Both the position numbers and the translations under genes were made by a program. Below, piece by piece: positions 25,173 through 32,784 of a stretch of DNA of 34,438 nucleotides. Origin of the DNA: OMOG01 sp041485845 (GTDB lineage: Bacteria > Acidobacteriota > Terriglobia > Bryobacterales > Bryobacteraceae). Where the stretch lies: the NCBI GenBank assembly GCA_041485845.1, contig JBGPKH010000015.1, forward strand, positions 1 through 34,438, read 5' to 3'. Numbering within the stretch: the stretch's first letter is position 1; every line of letters starts with the position of its first letter. The notes under the pieces are model-generated. The model did not search any database. It saw nothing but the letters and a program-made list of their open reading frames with translations, and had not been told where the DNA came from.

Positions 25173-25200
25173 ACAAGGCTCCGTGCGGAAACCTTGTTTT
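25173..25200 (+). terminator. Hairpin with short T-run between B2 and the precursor gene
   Basis: ACAAGG (25173-25178) pairs with CCTTGT (25192-25197), with further internal pairing (TCCG/CGGA), followed by TTTTATTA. It resembles a weak intrinsic terminator or an RNA processing or stabilising hairpin located in the precursor leader. It overlaps the 14-bp element at 25174-25187. Function is inference. Confidence 0.4.
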
Positions 25201-25232
25201 ATTACGGAAGCAACTAACAAAGGAGAAAAACG

Positions 25233-25370
25233 ATGTACGAAAAACCCGAACTGACCCATATAGGCGACGCTGAAGAAATGATTCTCGGCCCTGCCTTCGA
25301 CGGTGGCGACATCGACATGAACTGGTCGCCCAACCAATTCGAAGCGGAAACGCTCCCTTACGAAAAGTAG
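25233..25370 (+). CDS. Lasso-type RiPP precursor peptide (A)
   Basis: A 45-residue peptide preceded by a strong AGGAG ribosome binding site (25221-25225, 7-base spacing). The leader MYEKPELTHIGDAEEMIL carries the Y-x2-P-x-L-x3-G motif that lasso B1 proteins recognise. If cleaved before Gly19, the core is 27 residues and its only acidic residue at ring position 7-9 is Asp26, giving an 8-residue ring (GPAFDGGD). Departures from the usual pattern are Ile instead of Thr at leader position -2, Pro at core position 2, and a long acidic tail (IDMNWSPNQF to the terminal EK). The Trp31 and Phe36 side chains could act as plugs. The product is predicted, not proven. Confidence 0.78.
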   Translation: MYEKPELTHIGDAEEMILGPAFDGGDIDMNWSPNQFEAETLPYEK

Positions 25371-25386
25371 GCACTGGCTCCCGATC

Positions 25387-25413
25387 CCTGGGCCGGACCG
25401 CGCACGGCCCGGG
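25387..25413. terminator. GC-rich hairpin between convergent precursor and regulator genes
   Basis: CCTGGGCCG (25387-25395) pairs with CGGCCCGGG (25405-25413), with one wobble pair and a 9-base loop. It lies 16 bases after the precursor stop and 16 bases before the end of the convergent regulator gene. There is no T-run, so it would need Rho or act only as a 3' stabiliser for either transcript. Confidence 0.45.
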
Positions 25414-25429
25414 CAGCCCGTTCCACTCG

Positions 25430-26059
25430 TTACAGACGGATGATGCCGCGCTTCAGCGCGGTAGTCACCGCGTGCGTCCGGTCGGATGCATGCAGTTTCT
25501 GTAACACGTGTTTGACGTGCGCATTCACCGTAGCCTCCGACACGTCCAGGCGATACGCGATCTCTTTGTTCCGCAGACCGGTCGCGACCAGCTCGATTAC
25601 CTGGATTTCCCGCGAGGTCAAGTCCGTGCGCGGAAGATTTTCGGCGATTCGCGATCCGACCGTCGCCGGAATGTAACGGTGACCCTTATGGACTGCCCGA
25701 ATGGCCTGGATGAGCTCCTTGCGAGCCATGTCCTTAAAGAGGTATCCACGAGCGCCGGCCTCGAGCGCGCGATAGATCTCCTCATCGCCGGCGACGGTGG
25801 TGAGGACAATGAAGTTGATATCCGAACAATCGCTGCACACGCGGCGGATCACTTCCGCTCCGCCGATATCCGGCAATAGCAAGTCCATCACGACCACCGA
25901 AGGCCGCAGTTTCTTGAGCAGGGCGAGCGCTTCAGTGCCGGTTCCCACTTCACCGACGACCTGCAGGTCCGGCTCGGCGGAGAGCATGGCGGTCAATCCA
26001 TCGCGCACCACGGGATGATCATCCACGATCACGATCGTTACGGGATTCGCGGCAGTCAT
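25430..26059 (-). CDS. NarL/FixJ-family response regulator
   Basis: A 209-residue protein. The receiver domain has the acidic pair in TIVIVDDHPVV, the phosphoacceptor Asp in VVVMDLLLPDIGG (about residue 55), the Thr of IVLTT and Lys in YLFKDMARKE. A LuxR-type helix-turn-helix follows: LTSREIQVIELVATGLRNKE, IAYRLDVSEATVNAHVKHVL. HisKA_3 kinases typically pair with this family, and the only such kinase here is on the same strand 1.2 kb downstream. I chose ATG 26059; the frame is open 19 codons further upstream. Regulation of the lasso genes is inferred from position. Confidence 0.85.
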   Translation of the reverse strand: MTAANPVTIVIVDDHPVVRDGLTAMLSAEPDLQVVGEVGTGTEALALLKKLRPSVVVMDLLLPDIGGAEVIRRVCSDCSDINFIVLTTVAGDEEIYRALEAGARGYLFKDMARKELIQAIRAVHKGHRYIPATVGSRIAENLPRTDLTSREIQVIELVATGLRNKEIAYRLDVSEATVNAHVKHVLQKLHASDRTHAVTTALKRGIIRL

Positions 26060-26310
26060 GTGGACGATAGAAACCCTCTTCACGGACCGGCCCAGATTCT
26101 CGCCCGCCGGGGACAAGTGGCAGACCAGCCCAATCGGGATTTTGAAATCTCAGTATATCAAGGCGATGTCTGCCCGCCCTTCCCGGAACCGGCCGAAATC
26201 CCCAACTCGCTGGACTTCGTGGGACGGCGGCGGGAGCCCGGAACGCGGCCGCTGACATGCGGAAACGCCGGCCGCCCACACGCAAGGCTTCACCGTCGGC
26301 GCTAACATCG

Positions 26311-26676
26311 AATCGATGGACTGGAGATTCCAGCCGAAGCCGGGCCGAAACCGAACCTCGAATCCCGCGTCATGGCAGCCGCAGAGGCGGCCTTGGCCGG
26401 CCACCAATACGTCAGCGCCATCGACGTGGTAACGGGATGGGACTGCCGGCCCCGATCAACGTCGAAGCATGGCGCCAAGGCCGCATCCGCATTCTCGAGG
26501 AGCTGATTCAAGGCGGCCCCCAAGAGATCGCCAAGTCTCTCGCGATCTTCCGGCAGTGGGCCGAATTGCGCGGGCTGAAACCGACGCGTGGGACGCAACG
26601 CCGCCGGCCAGGCTGGACAGCGAAGCGCCGACCCTCGCCGTACAAGCGGCCGTTCGCCACCGGCACACGGCTATGA
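26311..26676 (+). pseudogene. Frameshifted small gene of an unnamed family
   Basis: Frame one encodes EIPAEAGPKPNLESRV, then MAAAEAALAGHQYVSAIDVV from an ATG at 26372, and then loses sense. The neighbouring frame resumes with MGLPAPINVEAWRQGRIRIL, EELIQGGPQEIAKSLAIFRQ and WAELRGLKPT. Joined, these resemble a small protein type I recall from acidobacterial and planctomycete genomes, with the pattern AIDV...GMG..AP.NVEAWR.GR. A one-base shift near 26430-26440 explains the break. The function is unknown and the C-terminal part beyond LKPT is degraded. Confidence 0.55.
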
Positions 26677-26908
26677 CCAACTGTTGGGGCAGGGTATGGA
26701 GCGCTCTTCGGCCCGTGGGCCGTGTCGCCGCGCGGCAGAAACTCCAGTTCGCCAGTCACGCGTCCCGCTTCCTGCTGAGCCGCGCGCGTCGGCCAGGGGT
26801 CTCCGGCGGCCCTTGCCACGTGCTGCTAGCCGCGAGTCACGCGCTCCGCTATCGGTCCCTCCCCAATTCGCCGCGAGCCAGCCAGACTGGCTGGATCGCG
26901 ACACGGCG

Positions 26909-28024
26909 CTAATTCGGGGCCATCTCCCGGTCGCCGGCATGATCCAGCACGACCGACTGCAGCGATTCGAGCGCCTCCACTACCCGTTCCACCAGGTCGT
27001 CGGTCTGGGCCATTGCCGTGCGCGCCGATTCGATCACCGCGGTCTGGGATTTGAGCGACTTGTCGAACATCGAGAGGTCTTCGGACACCGACTCGCGCAA
27101 AGCCCCGGCGTCCTGCCGGACGGCCGCCAATGTTCCCTCCAGCCGTTCGAGGCGATCGCCGGCGGCGCCGAGGGTCTGTTCGACACGCGAGATGCGCTCA
27201 TTGCCGGCGTTGGCGGCTATCTGCTCGAGGCGGCCGATCCGCTCATTACCGGCCTTCTCCATGCGGGAAATGGCCTCGGTCGCGGTCCGCTCCAACTGCG
27301 AAACCCGCTCGACCATAGTCTGCTCGAGGCGGGCCAGGCCCGCAATACTCTCTCGAACCGCGTGCTCCACCTGGGCGATTTGTCCGTTGACCGCTTCGAA
27401 GCTGCCTTCACAGCCCGCCAACCGCTCGGCCAGGCGGGACTCGATCTGCTGCATCTCGGCGCGGATGGCGAGGGCTGGGTCGGGCGCCTCGCGGCGGGCC
27501 GGAGATTCGGCGCGCTGCACCGCCACCGCGAGGAGCTTCAGCTCCAGCAGCAGCTTCTGCATCCGCTGCCAGCGGGCGCCTGGATCCTTGGCGACGCAAC
27601 TGGCGACCAGACGGTCCACGGCGGGGCTGCCCGAGGGAGCCGGTGGAGCCGTGGAGAGAGCCGCTGCCAGCGCCGGACCCTCGCCGCCAAATGCCGCGCG
27701 TCCGGTAAGCATCTCGTAGAGGATGGCGCCAAAAGAGAAGATATCGCTCCGCGAATCCGCAGCGCGGCCCTCCACTACTTCCGGCGCCGTGTAGGGCGTA
27801 ATCGTGCCAAAGCTCCCCAGGGCCGGGAGCAACTCCAGCCCCGTGCGCGTGATCGCAATCGAACCTGGAGAGACTGCGCCATGCACTTGTCCGGAGTCGT
27901 GAACCTTACGCAGCGCATCGGCCAGAATCATGGCGTAGCGCAGCGCGTCCGGCACGGGTATTCTGGCCTGGGCCATGCGTTGTGCGAGTGTTTGCGAGTT
28001 TCCTGCCGTCTCAGAGGTAGTCAT
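26909..28024 (-). CDS. Kinase-like protein lacking the catalytic machinery, with a long coiled coil
   Basis: A 371-residue protein. Residues about 20-170 match the C-lobe of Hanks-type Ser/Thr kinases: ALRKVHDSGQVHGAVSPGSI (catalytic loop position), TITPYTAPEVVEG (APE motif) and SRSDIFSFGAILYEMLTGRA (subdomain IX). The N-lobe with the glycine loop and ATP lysine is absent. The HRD motif reads HGA and the DFG motif is not recognisable, so it should be catalytically inactive. From about residue 180 to the end it is a heptad-rich coiled coil (RLEQTMVERVSQLERTATEA, RISRVEQTLGAAGDRLERLE). There is no membrane segment. A scaffold or regulatory role is inference. The upstream leader is very AT-rich (ATTATTAATAAT). 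Confidence 0.75.
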   Translation of the reverse strand: MTTSETAGNSQTLAQRMAQARIPVPDALRYAMILADALRKVHDSGQVHGAVSPGSIAITRTGLELLPALGSFGTITPYTAPEVVEGRAADSRSDIFSFGAILYEMLTGRAAFGGEGPALAAALSTAPPAPSGSPAVDRLVASCVAKDPGARWQRMQKLLLELKLLAVAVQRAESPARREAPDPALAIRAEMQQIESRLAERLAGCEGSFEAVNGQIAQVEHAVRESIAGLARLEQTMVERVSQLERTATEAISRMEKAGNERIGRLEQIAANAGNERISRVEQTLGAAGDRLERLEGTLAAVRQDAGALRESVSEDLSMFDKSLKSQTAVIESARTAMAQTDDLVERVVEALESLQSVVLDHAGDREMAPN

Positions 28025-28341
28025 ATTATTAATAATTCATTCCATTACCTATGATAATAATGACGCGCCGGCTGTCGTGTCACCGAGGCGCACAGTTACG
28101 AGTTAAGCAGGTGGCAACACCACCCGCAAGTAGCCCAAAGTAAAATACCGGAAGTAAGGGGCGTGCTGTACTACCGACCCTCCCGGCCCGGACGCCCCAA
28201 GTGCGGCCCGCCCGTGAGGCCGCCGGGACGCGATCCGGCGACTCCCCCGAACATTTTTCTCGATTTGCCGTATCGAAACCGGTAAGCGTATTGATATCAT
28301 GCTGGTTAGCGGCATCATCGCGTGCGTCCGCCAATCGAATT

Positions 28342-29364
28342 ATGCAGAATTGCGTGGCTCCGGGCGGCTGGACCGTGAGTTCGGTGTGTACGAACCTCAT
28401 TCTATTCACGTTGTCTCTTTCGGGAGCCCTCGCGGCAGGGCAGCCGGCCAACCTCCTGCGCCTGGAAAAGAGCGCCGACGCCATGGGCTCGACTTATTCG
28501 ATCGCCATCTACGGAACCGACCGGATCGCGATGGAGGCGGCGGTGGATGCGGCCTTTGACGAGGTCCGGCGTCTGGACGACATGCTTTCCAACTATAAAC
28601 CCGACAGCGAGTGGAGCGAGGTCAACCGGCACGCGGCGGAAAAGCCCGTCAAGGTTTCGCCGGAACTGTTCCGTCTGCTCTCGGCGTGCGTCGTCTTCAG
28701 CCGGGAGAGCGAAGGGGCGTTCGATGTTTCCGTGGGCCCACTCATGAAGGTCTGGGGGTTTTACAAGGGCAGCGGTCACCTGCCTCATCGGCCCGAAGTG
28801 CTGGCGGCCCTGACGAAGGTGGGGTACCGGCACATTCGTCTGGATGCCGCCACCCAATCCGTGGCGTTCGACCGCTCCGGAGTGGAGTTGGATCCGGGCG
28901 GGATCGGCAAGGGCTACGCCGTGGACCGTATGGTGAACATCTTGAGACAGAAGGGATTCCACATGGCTCTCGTGGCCGGGTCGGGAAGCAGCATTTACGG
29001 AATGGGGGCTCCCCCCTCGGAGCCCAACGGCTGGCGCGTGGAGATTCGCGACCCGCGGAGTCCCAGCAAGGTGGCGGCGGAGGCGTTTCTCCAGGATATG
29101 TCGATGTCCACCTCCGGCAGTTACGAGAAGTTCTTCCGGGCGGAGGGACGCACCTACGCCCACATCATGGACCCGCGCACCGGATACCCGGCGCAGGGGA
29201 GCGTAGCGGTTTCGGTGATCGCGCCGCGCACCATCGATAGCGAGGCGTGGGCCAAGCCGTATTTCGTGAATGGCCGCCAATGGGCGGCGAGACATAAGCC
29301 AAAGGAATTTCGAGTGTACTTTTGCGAAGACAGGACGGATCAGCCATGCGCGTGGCTCCAATGA
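28342..29364 (+). CDS. apbE: ApbE-type FAD:protein FMN transferase
   Basis: A 340-residue exported protein. A hydrophobic segment (LILFTLSLSGALAAG) serves as signal peptide. ApbE landmarks are DAMGSTYSIAIYG, FDEVRRLDDMLSNYKPDSEW, ELDPGGIGKGYAVDRMV, the flavin/metal site MSTSGSYEKFF and HIMDPRTGYPAQG. It attaches FMN covalently to Thr in exported or membrane flavoproteins. ATG 28342 is chosen; a GTG at 28375 would give a shorter, also plausible signal peptide. The stop overlaps the hemE start (ATGA at 29361-29364), linking it to the heme genes. Confidence 0.85.
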   Translation: MQNCVAPGGWTVSSVCTNLILFTLSLSGALAAGQPANLLRLEKSADAMGSTYSIAIYGTDRIAMEAAVDAAFDEVRRLDDMLSNYKPDSEWSEVNRHAAEKPVKVSPELFRLLSACVVFSRESEGAFDVSVGPLMKVWGFYKGSGHLPHRPEVLAALTKVGYRHIRLDAATQSVAFDRSGVELDPGGIGKGYAVDRMVNILRQKGFHMALVAGSGSSIYGMGAPPSEPNGWRVEIRDPRSPSKVAAEAFLQDMSMSTSGSYEKFFRAEGRTYAHIMDPRTGYPAQGSVAVSVIAPRTIDSEAWAKPYFVNGRQWAARHKPKEFRVYFCEDRTDQPCAWLQ

Positions 29365-30383
29365 CCAGCCGGTTTCTCGATGCCTGCCGAAGACGGCCCA
29401 CCGATGTGCGGCCTGTGTGGTTCATGCGGCAGGCGGGCCGGTACCTGAAACAGTATCGCCAGATTCGTGAGCGCTACGGCATTCTGGAAATTTGCAAACG
29501 CCCCGACTTGGCGGCCACTGTGACGCTCCAGCCGGTGGAAGTACTGGACGTGGATGCGGCCATCATCTTCGCCGATCTGCTGCTGCCGGTGGAACCCATG
29601 GGCCTCAAGCTGCGCTATGCCGCGGGCGAAGGACCGATCATCGATAACCCCGTGCGCACAACCGATGACGTGGATTCGCTTTCCACCACCAACACCGACG
29701 ATCTCGGCTACGTGGGCCAGGCCATCCAGCAGGTAGTACGCGCGCTGTCCGGCAAGGTGCCCGTCATCGGGTTTGTGGGCGCGCCTTTCACCATGGCCAG
29801 CTACATGATCGAAGGCGGCGCCTCCCGCAATTTCATCCGCACTAAGCGGCTGATGTACAGCGACGAGACGCTGTGGCGGCGACTGATGGGCAAGATCGTG
29901 GACGTGCTGGCGCCGTTCGCGCATCTCCAGGTGTCGGCCGGAGCGCGCGCCATCCAGGTCTTCGATAGCTGGGTGGGGGCGCTGGCGTCGGACGACTACG
30001 TGCGCTTCGCCGCGCCCTATTCGCGCGCCCTCATCGAGCGGATCCGCTCCACGGGAGTTCCGGTCATCCACTTCGGCACCGGCGCTTCCGGATTCTTCAA
30101 GGAGCTTCACGCCGCCGGCGGCGACGTGATGGGCGTCGACTGGCGCGCCAACATCGACCAGGCGTGGATGGACATCAGCTACCGCTCCGCCATCCAAGGC
30201 AATCTCGACCCGGTGGCGCTGTTCGCGCCGCTGCACGAGCTCCGCACCAAGGTCCACGAGCTGCTCAAACGCACCGGCACGCGGCCGGGTCACATCTTCA
30301 ACCTGGGCCACGGCATCCTGCCCGAGTCGCCGGTGGAGAACGTGAAGGCGGTGGTCGAGATCGTGCGGGAATTTCGTCCATGA
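29361..30383 (+). CDS. hemE: Uroporphyrinogen decarboxylase
   Basis: A 340-residue cytoplasmic enzyme that decarboxylates uroporphyrinogen III to coproporphyrinogen III. The signature RPVWFMRQAGRYLKQYR is near the N-terminus; AAIIFADLLLPVEPMGL contains the catalytic Asp; GFVGAPFTMASYMIEGG and HFGTGASGF are further conserved blocks, and FNLGHGILPESPVENV ends the domain. The start at 29361 overlaps the apbE stop, and the stop overlaps the hemH start (ATGA), so four genes form a coupled operon. Confidence 0.95.
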   Translation: MTSRFLDACRRRPTDVRPVWFMRQAGRYLKQYRQIRERYGILEICKRPDLAATVTLQPVEVLDVDAAIIFADLLLPVEPMGLKLRYAAGEGPIIDNPVRTTDDVDSLSTTNTDDLGYVGQAIQQVVRALSGKVPVIGFVGAPFTMASYMIEGGASRNFIRTKRLMYSDETLWRRLMGKIVDVLAPFAHLQVSAGARAIQVFDSWVGALASDDYVRFAAPYSRALIERIRSTGVPVIHFGTGASGFFKELHAAGGDVMGVDWRANIDQAWMDISYRSAIQGNLDPVALFAPLHELRTKVHELLKRTGTRPGHIFNLGHGILPESPVENVKAVVEIVREFRP

Positions 30384-31396
30384 AGCTGGGCCCGGGAAAC
30401 CCGCGGGCAGGCCCGGGAAACCCGCGGGCAGGCCCGGAAAGCCCGCGGGCAGGCCCGGAAAACCTACGGCCAGGCCCGGAAAACCTACGGGCAGGCCCGG
30501 AAAACCCGCGGGCAGGCCCGGAAAACCCGCGGGCAGGGGTCCTCCTCCTCGCCCACGGAGCGCCGGAGCGCCTCGAGGACGTCGAGAGCTACCTCTCGTT
30601 CGTGCGCAGCGGCCGGCCCGGGTCTCCGCAGGTCGTGGAGGAAGTGCGCCACCGCTATGCGGCCATCGGCGGATCGTCTCCTTTGCTGCGCTGGACGCGC
30701 GAGCAGGCGGAAGCGCTCGAGCGATCGCTCGGCATTCCGGTCTTCTTCGCGATGCGCAACTGGCATCCGTTCATCCGCGAAACGTTAGCGCGCGTCCGCG
30801 GGGTGGACCGGCTGGCGGCCATCTGCCTCGCGCCCCAATTCTCCGAACTGAGCGTGGGGCTGTACATCAAACGCACGGAGGAGGCCAAACGGGAAGCGGG
30901 AGTCACGGCCGGGATCGCGTGGGCCAAGAGCTTTCACGACGAGCCCATGCTGATCGAAGCTTTCGCGGAACGGCTGCGCCGGATCGCTGCGGGCCGCAAG
31001 ACTCTCTTCACCGCCCACAGCCTCCCCGAAAGAGCTCTTGCCAACGGCGACCCCTACGGCCGCGAGGCCCGCGCCACCGCCGCCCTGGTAGCCGCGCAGG
31101 CCGGTGTATCCGATTGGGACTTCGCGTACCAGAGCCAGGGAATGACCAGCGACACGTGGCTCGGCCCCACCGTAGAATCCCGTCTGGAAGCGTACGCCGC
31201 AGAAGGCCTCCGCGAAGTCGTAATCGACCCCATCGGCTTTGTCTGCGACCACGTCGAGACCCTGTACGACATCGACATCGCATTCCGCGACTACGCCGCC
31301 GCGCGCGGCATCGCGGTGTTCCGCCCCGAGTCGCTGAACGGTTCCCCGAAATTCACGGCGGCGCTGGCCGAGGTGGCCAGGCGATGCCTCGCGTAG
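30380..31396 (+). CDS. hemH: Ferrochelatase with a repetitive N-terminal extension
   Basis: A 338-residue protein inserting iron into a porphyrin. Residues 1-52 are a start tripeptide plus seven 7-residue repeats (GPGNPRA/GPENPRA type), then the enzyme begins with VLLLAHGAPERLEDVESYL. Catalytic His213 is in LFTAHSLPERA and the conserved Glu in DPIGFVCDHVETLYDID. No ATG, GTG or TTG occurs between the repeats and the domain, so the repeats must be translated if the only canonical start is used. It overlaps hemE by ATGA and hemG by 13 bases. Whether the substrate is protoporphyrin or coproporphyrin is not decided. Confidence 0.92.
   Translation: MKLGPGNPRAGPGNPRAGPESPRAGPENLRPGPENLRAGPENPRAGPENPRAGVLLLAHGAPERLEDVESYLSFVRSGRPGSPQVVEEVRHRYAAIGGSSPLLRWTREQAEALERSLGIPVFFAMRNWHPFIRETLARVRGVDRLAAICLAPQFSELSVGLYIKRTEEAKREAGVTAGIAWAKSFHDEPMLIEAFAERLRRIAAGRKTLFTAHSLPERALANGDPYGREARATAALVAAQAGVSDWDFAYQSQGMTSDTWLGPTVESRLEAYAAEGLREVVIDPIGFVCDHVETLYDIDIAFRDYAAARGIAVFRPESLNGSPKFTAALAEVARRCLA
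30389..30535 (+). repeat. Seven tandem 21-bp repeats at the start of hemH
   Basis: The unit GGCCCGGAAAACCCGCGGGC(A) is repeated seven times without interruption from 30389 to 30535, with few substitutions between units. It keeps the reading frame and encodes Gly-Pro-Glu/Gly-Asn-Pro/Leu-Arg-Ala. Slippage or unequal recombination could change copy number in steps of seven residues without a frameshift. Confidence 0.95.
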
Positions 31397-32784
31397 TCAT
31401 CATCGGCGGCGGCATCTCGGGCCTTTCCACCGCCTACTACCTTGCCAAAGCGGGCGTGCCGTCCACCATCCTTGAATCCCGTGCGCGCCTGGGCGGCGTG
31501 ATCCAGACGGAGCAAGTGGAAGGCTGCACCATCGAGGCCGGCCCCGACAGCTTCCTCTCCGCCAAGCCCGCCGCCCTGGAACTGGTTCGCGACCTGGGGC
31601 TCGGCGACCAGGTCATCGGATCCAACGATCATCTGCGCAAGACCTACGTCCGCAAAAACGGGCGCCTCATGCCGCTGCCCGACGGCCTCATGATGATGGT
31701 GCCGACCAAAATTCTGCCCCTCGTCACCACCGGCCTGTTGAGCTGGGGCGCCAAGTTCCGCATGGGCCTGGAACTGCTGCACGCGCCCAAGCCAAAGCCC
31801 TACGACGAATCCGTGGCGGAGTTTATCGAAGAGCATTACGGCCGCGAGACCGTGGACTATCTCGCCGAGCCGCTGCTTTCCGGAATCTATGGCGGCGATC
31901 CGCGCGAGATGAGCGTCTCGAGCGTGCTCCCGCGCTTCGTGGAGCTGGCGAACCAGTACGGCAGCCTCACGCGCGGCGTGCTGGCCCAGCGCGCCAAGGC
32001 CAAATCCAACTCCGCGCCCGCGCCGCTATTCCGTTCGCTCAAGGGCGGGCTCGGCCAGATGGTCGACGGCATTCTGACCGCGATTCGCGGCCAGGTGGAA
32101 GTGCGGCAATGCCGCGCCCAAACCGTGGAACGCTCGGGCGCGGGCTTCCGCGTCAGGATGGACGGCGGCTGGTTGGAAGCGGACCGCCTGGTGATGGCGT
32201 GCGAGGCGCACAGCGGGTCGGCCCTCCTGAGCGGCATCGACTCGCGTCTTTCCGAACTGCTCGGGGCGATTCCCTACAGTTCTTCCATGACCGTGGCGCT
32301 GGGATTCGACGCCGCCGATCTGCCGAACCCGCCGGATGGCTTCGGCTTCCTGGTGCCCAAGAAGGAGCGCCGCCGCCTGGTCGCCTGTACCTGGGTTGGA
32401 ACCAAATTTCCGCACCGTGTTCCGCCAGGCAAGATCGTGGCGCGCTGCTTCCTGGGGGGTATGGGCGACGCCGGCGTGCTCGACGAGCCGGACGATGCGA
32501 TCCTCGCCACCGTGACCGCCGAGCTGCGGGAAATCGCCGGCGTCGCGGCGCGGCCGCGGTTCACTCGCATCTTCCGCTGGGCGCGCTCCATGGCGCAATA
32601 CCCGGTGGGCCACCCGCAGCGCCTTGCGGAAATCGAATCGCGCGTTGCCGGCATCCCCGGTCTGTACCTGGCGGGCAATGCCTACCAGGGGATCGGCATC
32701 CCCGACTGCATCCGCTTGGGCCGCCAGGCGGCGGAGAAGATCTCACAGGTGTACGCCGAGTCCTGTCAGCACGATCATCAATAG
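31384..32784 (+). CDS. hemG: Protoporphyrinogen/coproporphyrinogen oxidase (HemY type)
   Basis: A 466-residue FAD-dependent oxidase. The dinucleotide fold opens with VVIIGGGISGLSTAYYLAKA, followed by LESRARLGGVIQTE, the substrate-side EAGPDSFLSAKP, and AEPLLSGIYGGDP typical of this oxygen-dependent family (also called HemY). The end PGLYLAGNAYQGIGIPDCIR is the FAD-binding C-terminal motif. It oxidises proto- or coproporphyrinogen before iron insertion. The start at 31384 lies inside the hemH end; its 3' end overlaps the convergent DUF5658 gene by 42 bases. Confidence 0.92.
   Translation: MPRVVIIGGGISGLSTAYYLAKAGVPSTILESRARLGGVIQTEQVEGCTIEAGPDSFLSAKPAALELVRDLGLGDQVIGSNDHLRKTYVRKNGRLMPLPDGLMMMVPTKILPLVTTGLLSWGAKFRMGLELLHAPKPKPYDESVAEFIEEHYGRETVDYLAEPLLSGIYGGDPREMSVSSVLPRFVELANQYGSLTRGVLAQRAKAKSNSAPAPLFRSLKGGLGQMVDGILTAIRGQVEVRQCRAQTVERSGAGFRVRMDGGWLEADRLVMACEAHSGSALLSGIDSRLSELLGAIPYSSSMTVALGFDAADLPNPPDGFGFLVPKKERRRLVACTWVGTKFPHRVPPGKIVARCFLGGMGDAGVLDEPDDAILATVTAELREIAGVAARPRFTRIFRWARSMAQYPVGHPQRLAEIESRVAGIPGLYLAGNAYQGIGIPDCIRLGRQAAEKISQVYAESCQHDHQ

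Noticed and set aside
26588..28054. 488-codon plus-strand open frame opposite the pseudokinase
   Set aside because: Reads as Arg/Gly/His-rich shadow; the minus strand has kinase motifs and a regular coiled coil.
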